Shown here in pieces: positions 12,101 through 24,100 of a stretch of 64,000 nt of DNA. Each line of letters opens with the position of its first letter. Within the stretch, counting starts at the first letter, position 1. Position numbers and translations under genes: made by a program. A model generated the notes under the pieces. That model had not been told where the DNA came from. It did no database searches and saw nothing but the letters and a program-made list of their open reading frames with translations. The stretch lies in the NCBI GenBank assembly GCA_035772405.1, contig JAYKKM010000469.1, positions 2,420,001 to 2,484,000 on the forward strand, read 5' to 3'. Source of the DNA: Chrysogorgia sp. JL179-B06 (Eukaryota > Cnidaria > Anthozoa > Scleralcyonacea > Chrysogorgiidae).

Positions 12101-15100
12101 GGATAGGAATCTATGACCATTGCTAACACCAATAATAGGACCATACGTTGGATCGTGTTGCACTAACATGTTCGTTTTATCTCTAATGGTTTTCACTTTA
12201 TTTGTTCCACTGTGGTACTCCACCGAACTCACAGCATGCTTCGTGACGTTAAAGTCAAATAGAACGTTATAAGACTGCGTTCTAAAGTATTGCGACAAGT
12301 ATACGGACTCCAATACTTTTTTACTGACAGCATCAAAATCATCTTCTGGATCTGCTATGTTTTTGATTGCCCTGAACGCCATATCTATATTTCCAGACAT
12401 CCTACCACCGCTCACGCTTAATTTAGGGTCACTGTCTAGATGTCTCTTCGCTCTTCTTAATATTTTGTCTCTCTCGTAGTCTCTGTCCTCAAATCCATAA
12501 CTTAGACTCATTATGTTATAACACATATTTTACTTACTAAGGTATCCAGAACAGCCGAAACCACTAGAACTAGCCCCAACTCTGTCGTGTTGTCACCTGG
12601 TGTCACTTCTAGACGACGTTCTTGATGTGTCACCTTTGGTTTGTCTAGGTGATGTTCCTTATTTATTACTTTGTCAAGTGTGTCCAAGTGTTCTCCTCCA
12701 TTTGTGTGGACTTTTTTAGGTATACTTGGGGCTTGGTAGTTTAACCCGTTGTTATAACCAAATGTCATCCCACTCTCAGATGACTCTCTAAGTAGATTGT
12801 TGTAGCCTGGGATTGGTGTCTTTAGTATAACCATACTTCTAGGGATCAGCCAAGTGTTTGGTGTCACTGCCATGTCCAGCTTTACGTTTGTGTCCCTTAT
12901 TGCTTTGTTCATAAGATTGATCCAAACACTAGGTGAATATTGAACTACAGCATCCTCGATGATATTTCTAAAAATTTGTTGAACCTCCCGACTGCTGGCG
13001 CGATCTCCCACAATACTTTGTCTAGCCTTTGCCTGTGCACCAAGTAGAGCGTACATGTACACCTCTATCGATTGATTCAGTAACTCCTGCCCCAACTTGG
13101 TTAATCCATCAGATGTTCTTGAGCAATAACGCTTGTAGTCTCCTTTTACGTCTTTGATATCAAGGTTCCAATTACCACTTAAGGGGAGATGATTTCTCAA
13201 AAGTCGCCAATCTGGTATGTATAGTCTGAGGATGTTGGCAATATCAGCTTGACTCTTGCTAAGACGAAACATCACTCTTCTAATAGTAAAGTACACGTGG
13301 AACCTCATGAGACTTGTGATCTGTCTTGGGATATCAGATGTTGGGGTATGTTTTGTAAAGAGACTCCAATCTATACGTGGCTATGTACATGTGCAGGCAA
13401 TTGCTTGGTAAGTAACTCTTTATTAGAGTCCATACTGTGTTGATGTTACCCCATCTGGTCCATCCTGGTAGTATAACTTCGTGTCGATAAATTATTCTTT
13501 GGGAGACTAGACTTGAAGGAGTTTTTGTCGTCAACATAGACATCGAAGTTGTTAATTTGATAGTTTGAGCACATACGGAGGAAATGTTGTGACTTTCTCA
13601 GAGTCTCTAGTTTTATTGTTCTCTGTTTAGTATTAACTTTTGAAACTGTCCCACCACTCGACACACACCTTTGGGAAAGGTGTGTTACTATGGAGCCACT
13701 TCCACATACTCTTGTCGTTCTTGAACGTGGTGCTGGTAATGTCAGTCGAGAGTATGTCGTTGTTGACGAAGAATATGTCAACTCTTGTCAACATCATCTT
13801 TGTGTTTGGACTGGTTCGACAATAGAACCTGGCCATTGTGACATAAGGATATTTTTTGATACCTGAGTATTAATTGCGTTTGACTCGCCTTCTGATCTGA
13901 CGTCTGAGTCTCTGAATTTAACATCTCCACTGGTTTGTTGTCGTAGATACTTATATAACTCGGGTATCTTAAACCTCGAAGTCTATCAACGTCTGTAATC
14001 ACTGTTGTTTTCGTCACGAAGAATTGCATATCATATTGTCGACATCAAGAGTTTTCTTATCAGCATAAGACTGACTTTAGTATCCCAACATACTCTTATA
14101 ACTGGTAGTATTGACAAGTTTTCAACGTCAAACTATAGACCTACCAAGAGTCAACTCTTAAACTATCAGACACAAAACATACTAGGAATGCAGGCAACCA
14201 TCTTTTGGAACTACGTTTAACGTACCAATCAACAGTAAGATAACCTATAATCTTGTCAGCATAAGGATACTTTATTTAGAACACATCCATCATAACATAC
14301 CGTACGTTATATGAGAGAGGTAGTATTGATTAGTGGTTCAACGAAAACTATAGACCTACCAGAGGTCAACTCTAGCAACAACTCAGGACACTTACTTACT
14401 AAAGTGAAGAAGGCAACCATCTTTTGGATTTGACTACGTTAACGTAACCACAGTCAACAGTAAGATAACTTATAACAGTAACAACCACGTTTTTAGTCCT
14501 GGGTACCACACCTTCAAAACGATTGCCGACGACTTGGGAGAGTTAGGAGACGTGAAGCTAGTGGCTAACAGATATGACTCTACGTGCATGTACGATAACA
14601 ACTGATCAACAAATAGAACTGTTTAAATTCGGACAACTCTTGGGATTTGACGAAAACACTACAATAGCCACCACAAAAACCAGTCCTAACGTTGTGAACG
14701 TTAACAGAGGACTGAAATACATACAAGTAACGTCTAATATTGTGGACAGATCTAAGAACATAGTTAACGGTAGCAAAAGTGATTGTATTATAGTACTACC
14801 AATAACTAGCACGCAGACACTTAAGGGCTCTGTACAACATTTTGGTGTTGAGTCAAAAATCCCAATAAATAAAGGAGTCATCAACCAACTAGAGTTCAAG
14901 ATAACAGATCAGGACAATAACAGTATTAACGTTGGTGAGGTGTTGTTAGACTTACACATCACGTAGTGTATATGGACGTAGAGCAAGAACTAAGAGATAT
15001 TTACTACAACCCATCAACTGGTTACCAATCCGCCGAGAGGCTGTACCAAAAGGCACGAGAAGACGGTCTAAACGTTAGTAGGGTAAAGATAAAGGACTGG

Positions 15101-18100
15101 CTAAAATCTCAAGACACATACACTAGGTACAAACCAGTTGTTAAGAAACACAAGTTTAGACAAACGTTTGTTGACTATCTGGGTGAGCAGATACAGATGG
15201 ACTTGGTCGATATGGGTAAGTACAAGCATAAGAACAACGGGTACTACTGGATACTAACAGCCACCGAGATCCTTAGTAGGTATGCTTTCGCAATACCTGT
15301 CTATAGGAAAGACACGAAAAACATGACTAAGGCTGTTACAGAGTTATTGGAGAAGGCTAAGGCTAGATTTGGTGAGTATCCAAAGTTGACTCAGTTTGAC
15401 GACGGTAAGGAATTCTACAACGTTGGTGTGAAGGATCTATTGGATAAACACAACGTGAAGTACTTCAGCACGAACTCCGATAAAAAGGCAGCAGTCGGGA
15501 ACGGTTTAACAGAACACTCAAGACGTCTATGTGGAAGTACTTCTACAGTAAAGGAACGTACAAGTGGATTGATGTTTTAGATCAGCTCGTTGAGAATTAC
15601 AACAATACTAAACATAGTACTATTCTAATGAAACCTAAAGACGTTAGTAAGAAAAACGAAAACGAAGTATGGACGACATTGTTTGGACACCATTTCGGTG
15701 ACTACCCACTGCCAAAGTTCAAAGTAGGTGAGACTGTTAGGATATCAAAGTACAAAAGCATATTTGCAAAAGGGTACGAGGCTAACTTCACTGAGGAGCT
15801 ATTCAAAGTGACGAAGGTCATACGTGGTGACCCTACCGTGTACGAGATAGAGGACCACGAAGGGGAACCTATCATTGGTAAGTTCTACGAGGAAGAGTTG
15901 TCAGTTGTTGATAAAAAAGACGACGTATACAAAGTTGAGAAGATACTAAAGAGGAAAAAGGTTAAGGGTAAAAAGATGGCTTTGGTTAAGTGGCTTGGCT
16001 ATGATAGTAAACATAATTCATGGATACTGGAGAGTGACATTCAAAACATTGAGTAGTATATAATGGCTGAAGGAGGGTTCGACGACATTGAAATGCGAGA
16101 TCGTGACGAGTTTAAGAAGTACAATGCTATGGATGACACCGCCTTGGACAATGAGTATAACATACTCACCAACGAGAGATTGAATCTTCTACGCAACGAC
16201 GACCCTGATAAGCTGGAAGTTGTGAAGGTTAGGATTAATTATATTGATCGTTTACGTATTGAAAGAAAAGCAGAGACATCTTTCACAGATAGTGATAATG
16301 GTAAGACAGTAACAATAACTAGAAAGGGTAGTGGTGACGTCATTAAGGTCCCTTCAACCAAAAACCTATCAAACTTCGATATCCTTAACCACCCTGAAAA
16401 CGACTTGCATACAGCTTTGAGTCGATTTATGATAGATACTTATGATATAGGTCTTGATATGTATGACGACAACGTACTCGAGTTAGTTAAAAACTCAAGC
16501 ATAAGGATTGGAACTAATAATATTGAGTACAAACCTGTTCTAAAAAATGGTGAACGAGGTAAACCACATATAGTCTTAAGACGAAATGATGATGGTAGTC
16601 TAACTATTAACAGAACAAAGAAAAATGACAAGGCGCTGACACAGTTCCTAAATCTTGTTGGCAAAATAGTTGAAAGGAGCGAGACAAGTAAAGGGCAGCC
16701 GACGATTGACGTAAACCCTAACGACTCACCAATAAGAGGTCTAACAGACAAAGAGAGTCGTGAACTACGAGGCGTCTTGACCTCAAACGAAACAGTCGAT
16801 CCAGCCACTAGACCACAATTTCTAAAAGTACAAGCCGACCATTTTCAGAACACAATCAATGAGACTGAAGAAATTCTCAACAGAGAGGAAGCTAGTTCCA
16901 CAGAGGAGTTCGTGTTGAATGAGAGAGTGATAGGTCTCGAGACAGCTAGGGACAGAACCTTAGAACAAATGGAAATTGAGACTGTTAGGGAGCAACAAGA
17001 AGAGGACGTCACTCGATTACAAAAAATAAAGGAGTGGTTTAAGGAAAATTGGTTGGGTGCCTCAGCTTTAGGAATAACCATAGCCTCTTTCATCACTACA
17101 ATTATAATATCCGCTAGAAGCGTAGTCTTCAAAGGTGGCCAAGCACTTGGAAAATTAGGAAAAGCTATAACTAATCTAGCCACAAAGGCTGGCCCTCTAC
17201 TGGCTGGACTGCTAAACGTGGTGGCGACTGCGATAAAGTGGGGAGCTGCAGGCATATCTTGGTTAGCGTCTAATTTGTGGATCCTAGCGATAGCACTAGC
17301 TTGGTTCGTCTACGACCAGTACAAACAGAGGAAATAAAACACGTGTTATAATATATAGTATGAATACTAGTGAGAAAGAGTTGCTTCCTGGATATAGACG
17401 TCGTGAAATGTCTGATATCAAAGGCACAAGAACCCGTCACGTTGTGACACTGAACCCTAACAAAGCCAATCCAGAGGAAGAGTTATACATTGATATCCCA
17501 AAGACAAAGGGTAATACTTGCTTGGTACCCTCCAGTTTCCATCTCCTATTCGACTTCAAAAGTGCGAACGCGAAATCATGGTTTCTTAACAACCTCTCGA
17601 GACTACTCTCTGAAAAACTGGTTATAAAACTAGCAGGTGAGACTGTGTACGACAACTGTGGTGAGAGTGTTATCGGTACGTACAGAGATTTATGGAGACC
17701 TAAAACAGAGCGAACGGCTATGATCGAATACGGCCTAGCAAACGAGAACCTTCGAAAGTTAATCTCGAAGGACGACAGTGGCGCGGCCAGTGGAAACGTA
17801 CAAAAAGTTAGCGATGGTCTGATGTTCTCTATTCACGGCACTAAACAAAAGATTCAACTTGACAAGATTCTAGAAGATCACGGTTTATACGCACCGTATA
17901 ATATGAACAATAATCTCAGGTACATAATCACACTCCCCAAAGCAACTGATATTATGGTGGCTCAATCTGGATCAGCTGTTACTGGTTATACGTTGTGGAG
18001 AACCTCGAATTAGAGTACGAAACTATCGAGAGTCAAGAGATCGCTGATGAAGTATCGTCTCTATACGCATCCGGTAGATCTCTATCGTACGAGCACGTCA

Positions 18101-21100
18101 CGCTAATGAAGACTGTTGGAGTGGGATAAAGGAACCACACTTGTGAACGAAAATATTAACCTACCAAGAAAGTCAATGAAAGCTATCGTTCTACTCTTCA
18201 CAAATAAGACAAGAACTGACAGTGAGGAGTTCGTCTACCCAAACATAGAGTCAGTCAAACTCACCATAGAAGGTGTGCCGAACATGGTCTACAGTCAAGG
18301 AATACCGAAATCAAGACTCTGGGGAGAAGCCAAAAGACTATTTGGACTAAAACTAGACTGTGACCAGCACATGACTGTCCAAAAGTTTTACAAAGACGGT
18401 TTCGCTTTGGTTGTTGACCTTAGATCTATCGAAGATAACGCTAAAGTAGCCACTGGAAAAAAGATCGTGAATACTCAGTCAGGAATACTGATGGAAATCA
18501 TTAAAAAAGTCACAACAGCGAACGTCATGTGTAGGATATTCATACTCTCCGACGGACTCGTAAACCTTATCAACAACGATCTACAATCAATCCAATACTA
18601 AAACATATAGTATTATATATGAAAACACCTTTTAACATGCTAATTGTTGGTATGACAGCCTGTGGTAAAACACACTACCTATTGGATATGATAGAGAAAG
18701 AACACACGAACCATTTCGAGTACATCATTCTCATATGTCCAACATTTGAATGGAACAAAACGTACACAGAGTGGAAATACTTGAGAGACCCAAACTTTAT
18801 CGCTATTCAGTGTGAGCAAGACAAGGTCGACGTATTTCTTAAATATGTGACTGGTATTTACAAAGGCACCAATTCATTGATAATACTAGACGATTGCGCT
18901 GGTGGACAGGACGTCAAAAACAGAACAAGCGAACTAGTTTTAAACTAGCCTTTAGCGCTAGACACTACAACCTATCCACAATAGTCATAACACAACAACT
19001 AACCTCAATTAGTAAACCATACCGTGAGAACATCTCAAAGTTAGTAACATTCTACAACCCTAACAGAAACGATATGAAAATTATCGTAGACGATTATCTC
19101 AACGGAGTTGATAAAGCGGAAATTGAGAAAAATAATAAAACAGTTGAAAGACAACGAGTACGCAAGATTGGAGATACTTCTAAGACATCCATACTCACAC
19201 GAAATAGTTACTCCACAAAAAACAAAACATATCGTATAGTATAGAACATGCCCAAAACGCAAGACAAAAAATTCTTGAGACAATTGATGAACTAATTGAA
19301 GACATACGAGAAGCAGAACAGGAAGTAGTTGACGAACCACAAATCGACACGTCACAAGTTGACGACACTCCTCAAACTGATGTAGACAAGAAACGAGACG
19401 AACTAAGAAGACTCTCAGAGGACGGTGAGATAGACAAATCCGTCGCTTATCTCAAAAAGGCCTCAGATAAAGTTATCAACAAGATCTACGAAGAATGGGA
19501 GGTAAAAAGAATGGAGAAAGCGAACGTGTTTCTCTGTGACCTTTTAATAAGCAAGTTCGCCCACGCGTTAGGAGGGTTCAACGCTATTGAATCACCTGAA
19601 AAGCTTGAAAAAGAGTTGATTACTGACCAGCTACTTAAAAGAGACGTAGAGAAGTTTATATCATACGTATCCCCCTACCTCCCTTGTTTAGGGTTGTTAT
19701 CGGGTGGACTAACAACTAGTAAACACGTATTCAGTCATATGGCTAGAGGGGAAATCCCCGAGGGGAAACCCCCGAACTAGTAAGGAGACAGTGCTATCTA
19801 ATTACAATAATTTACAAAACGACTTAAAGACATGAGTATATACAAACTTAATGAGTGTAGAACGTCAGGAGCCAGTGGAGGAAAAGACAGCGAGACTCAA
19901 CAAAGAGTTGTTATTTATCTACCAGGTTAGAGAGATCAAACGACAACTCTTCACTAAGACTAGCTTAGAACGTGACGAACTAGATGAGAGGTTTAAACAC
20001 ACTGCATTGGGAAAAAGGATGACCAGTCGTAAAAGAGAGTTACGACTTCTCAGTCGTCTCAAATAGCTCAAAAAAAACGACACAACACACTTCTCCAAAT
20101 CATGTAGATTCCAAATGGATCTGACTTTCGAAAAAATGTCCTGGTACCGCAAAATGGATCGACCACGCCCCTTTTTAAGACGTCTCGGCCACGCCCCTTT
20201 TCTAAGACGTCTCGGCCACGTCCTTCTTAAGACGTCTCGTCCACGCTCTTTTTAAGACGTCTCGGCCACGCCCCTTTTTAAGACGTCTCGACCACGCCCC
20301 TTTTTAAGACGTCTCGACCACGCCCCTTTTTTAAGGAATTCTTGGAATTATCTCAAAAATAATTCCAAGAACTTGACCTTGAAACTTGACCTTGAAAATA
20401 TATCTGACTTTTGGAAAACTGTCCTGGTACCGCCATATCCTATACTACTTGTTGCGGGGACATTTCCCCTGTTGAGGACACACGAGGCGACAAATCGCGG
20501 CGGGTATGTTGCGGGAACATTTCCCCTGTTGAGGACACACGAGGGGATAAATCACGGGGGCATGTTGCGGGGACATTTCCCCTGTTGAGGACACACGAGG
20601 GGACATATCAGAGAAGGAAAAGGAAAATTAAATAACGTTCTTTGATTGGTTTATTTTAATTTTGTCGCAGGGACTAGTTGCTATTTATACGATGGGACAT
20701 GTTGCCGGGACAACATTTTGTCCTCGTGACAAGATTTCGCATGGTGCATACGACGGGATTTGTCCCTGCAACATGTCCCCGTGATTTGTTGCCTCGTGTG
20801 TCCCACCTTAAAGCACTCGCAGCAGTTTTGAATGGCTTCAAAAACGACTGCATCTAAATAACCATGTTTACCAACTATTCCAGTGATTTAAGCCATTTTG
20901 GCCACGAAAATCGAAGGAAAATTTTATGTAAATCAGGACAAATCTTTATCACATATAAATCCTCAGTCATGTCACTGATTTCCTTTGTCTTTTCTTCATG
21001 AATTATTAATGAGTCTTTGAAGTAATAAATAGTTCAAACACGAGACGGAAAACTTTACCGGGATTTCAAAGTCCGAGTGCCTATTGAAAATGCAAGCCGA

Positions 21101-24100
21101 AAGCGCGAGCATTTTTAATGCACGAGGGCTTCGAAATCCCGGTAAAGTCTGACGTCGAGTGTTTGAACTGACTTCTCAAACATAGTAATTTACATATTTT
21201 CAAAATCCTAGGACTTTGAAATATTTCAAAACGTCATCACGTGATCAGCTAGATGGATCTTCCTCCGGTTTCAAAACACTAATTAGACATTAATTTATTT
21301 TGTTTTTGGTTCATGAATTATTAATGAGTTGAGAAGTATAGTTTAAAACACGAGCAGCAATGTTTTATCGGGTGTGGAAAACACGAGGCGATAGTCAAGT
21401 GTCTCAGACCTGATAAAACACTGTTGCGAGTGTTTTGAACAGCTTCAAAAACGACTGCACTAAATAACCATGTTTACCAACTATTTCAGTGATTCAAGCC
21501 ATTTTCGCCGAGAAAATCGAAGGAAAAGTTTATGTAAATCAGGACGAATCTACACGATACAGTCATGATTTACCTTTGTGTTTTCCTCATGAATTATTAA
21601 TGATTTTTGAAACATGAATTAACGATGTAGCAATAGAATAGCACAATAGCACACTACAATAGCACAAGACGGTCGACACAATATAACACTACGCGACATT
21701 GTAAAGTTCAGCACAACATGGCACCACACAGTATATACAGTACAACACAAAAGTGACAAAACCATCTTACCACAGTTGGATGATTTAGCGGTGACTTTTC
21801 TGACATGTGCATCCTCCTTGATTAGCCTTCTGTTGGTGCTCTCAACACTACCGTGGAGATCGTCAATTAATTCTGTTAAAAACAAAGATAAATTTGAATT
21901 AAACAAGAGTATCATGCTATCTTGGGATTAATAGGTACAAGTGGGAATATTTGTGTTATTACCAGGCTTTTAGCCAGCTAGATTTCAAAATTGGCCGTCC
22001 AAATATTTTGGTGGGCGTGGCCACGAAAAAAATTAGTGGGCGTGGCCGTGAGCAAGTGAGCTTATCAAACATATTGAACAGCGATTCTATTAAACAACGT
22101 TTTTGCTACTTCATGTTACAGCATATCCAAAAATCTGATTTTTTAAAAGTGGCCGTCCATAGGAGAGCTGGAAGGCCGCCTAGCTAAAAGCCTGTAACAG
22201 GCCAGTGTAATTCTATTGTTCTTGCACTAATATGCAAATTAACGACAAAATTGAACTGCTATCTGGCAATCAGAATTGAGAAATTTTGTTATATATATGA
22301 TTAAGCAATATATAGGAAGATAAGCATTCAATAGGTACACGTGTCTACAGTAGTTTGAATGACAAGGATCATAACTCATCGTTCACAAAATGGGAACTTA
22401 CGTTAAAGGGGAACTGTACCCCTAAAAAATTACTTTTAAATAAAACGCCTTTAAGTATAATGTTTAGAAATGTTAATAGTTTTACGGTATCTGCTTTTGT
22501 CCTCGAGAAATAACGTTTTCATTCTCGTAGTTTATGCTTCTGGACGCCGCCATTTTCCAGTTTGCTCGACGGCTCAGACTCAAGGTCCAGCGGGTGTTCT
22601 TTTCAATTTTGACGTCATTGAGTGCAAGGAATAAAAGACGTCAAACACTCAAAAACACTCAAAAACACTCAATGACGTCAAATTGAAAAGAAAACCACCG
22701 CTGCACACCAATCTTGAGCTGTCGAACAAATTCTAAAATGGCGGCGTCCAGAAGCATAAAATACGAGAATGAAAACGTTCTTTCTCGAGTACAAGAGCAG
22801 ATATCGTAAAACTATTAACATTTCTAAACATTATACTTAAAGGCCTTTTAGTTAAAAATAATTTATTTTTGGGTACAGTTCCAATTTAACCGTGTGCCGT
22901 ACGTAACTTGAACGAGAAGTTATGATCCTTGTCATTCAAATTTCGGTAGACACATGTAACTATTGAATGCCTTATAGTTTAGTTTAGTTTGATAGTTTAA
23001 TTAATCCAAGTTACATAGCAGTTAAGACTGAATTGCGTAACTTTATGCTTCTCTTCCTACACCCAGTGGCGAAGCTGGCCATAGCAACTGGTCATGCTAT
23101 GCAAATTTTAAAAATGTTTTACATATCCAGACCTTTAGAAATGTATTGTTTTCAAAATATGCAGATGCTTATAAATTAGCATAGCATGACCAGTTGCTAT
23201 GGCCAGCTTCGCCACTGCCTACACCTGTAATTGTTTTCATATTATTTATTGCATAAAACTAATTAATTAAATTAAACACGATGGGCTGTTTAACGATTGA
23301 CCCTCCTGTGATATCGCCGGATTTTTTTACAATTTCGATAGATTCTCTCATTCTACAACTACATCATCTTTCTAAATCATCTTACCATTTTGCGAATCAA
23401 CCTCTTCTGCAATGACATTACCAATCAGTTTTTGACGCTGGATAGCTTCTGACAATACATCTAAACCACGATCTTGTTCTGAAAAAGGACAGGTAAGCAA
23501 AGGTTGTTTATTGCCTAAACCATACAGCAAGAATAAAAGGTTAATCCTATACAACTTTTCCTTATTGATCTCCAAAGATTTCTTAGTATAGTATTAGTTG
23601 GGAGAAGTTGTTCTAAACATGTCAGTTTATCTTTTTTGATGATCATTTCCTTTATTCTCATTACTTTTGTTAACCATTGATATTAATAGGAGAAGTTAGG
23701 TTCTGATCACTCCTTCAGGGCTCAAAATAACGGCCGGTCAACTACTGGCCAAATTGTTAATATGACCGGTCAAATTTGTATAACGCCGGTCATTTTGACC
23801 GGTCATGTTACTTGCAATTAATTTTATTACTTCCATTTGAAGGAACTTAAAATGATTGTTGTTGTGCTGTTTTGTAAACCCGTTTCATATTATGTTAATT
23901 TGTGAGAATTTTCTTTGTTAATGAACTTTTTATTCGAATTAACGTTTGTTGAATTCTTATGCCAACTGCTGGTCAAATAACATATAATAGACCGTGATAA
24001 GACCAAATTAAGATATGACACAATTTTTATTTAGGCCTGCGCTATACGACGCACAATAGATGAATTTAATACGAACGAATTTAATTTGAATTAAATTCGC

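Larger units (their letters stand above)
3239..20449. mobile_element. Polinton/Maverick element, 17.2 kb, complete ends
   Basis: This is a self-synthesising, virus-like DNA transposon. The ends begin AGTAGTATGGGATATGGCGG and its near-exact inverse, flanked on each side by TGTTGC (3233-3238 and 20450-20455). A 6-bp duplication is the standard for this superfamily. The gene set includes protein-primed DNA polymerase B, retroviral-type integrase, packaging ATPase, and major and penton-like capsid proteins, all expected of Polintons. Genes from about 3.8 to 14.0 kb are on the minus strand and those from 14.3 to 20.1 kb on the plus strand. It sits in STX8 intron 8. Many genes are frameshifted, so this copy is probably not autonomous, although several ORFs of 177-424 codons remain open. 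Confidence 0.96.
3192..20811. repeat. Older repeat element split by the Polinton
   Basis: The left piece (3192-3238) and right piece (20450-20811) carry inverted ends containing GGACACACGAGG. They rejoin seamlessly if the Polinton and one TGTTGC are removed. The right piece holds three copies of a roughly 57-bp unit (20450-20606), and the target site lies inside that unit. The Polinton therefore jumped into a pre-existing repeat. Its outer borders (TTAA-like) are only approximate. Confidence 0.65.

Noticed and set aside
13446..13836. Cysteine protease (adenain-like)
   Set aside because: The size and position fit, but no His, Asp/Glu and Cys motif in the expected order could be found.
14966..14971. 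GTG start for the integrase
   Set aside because: An ATG lies six bases downstream, and animal or element genes normally use ATG.
16440..17255. Minus-strand frames of 122 and 136 codons
   Set aside because: Shadows of the intact plus-strand 424-codon Polinton gene; no start motif or resemblance.
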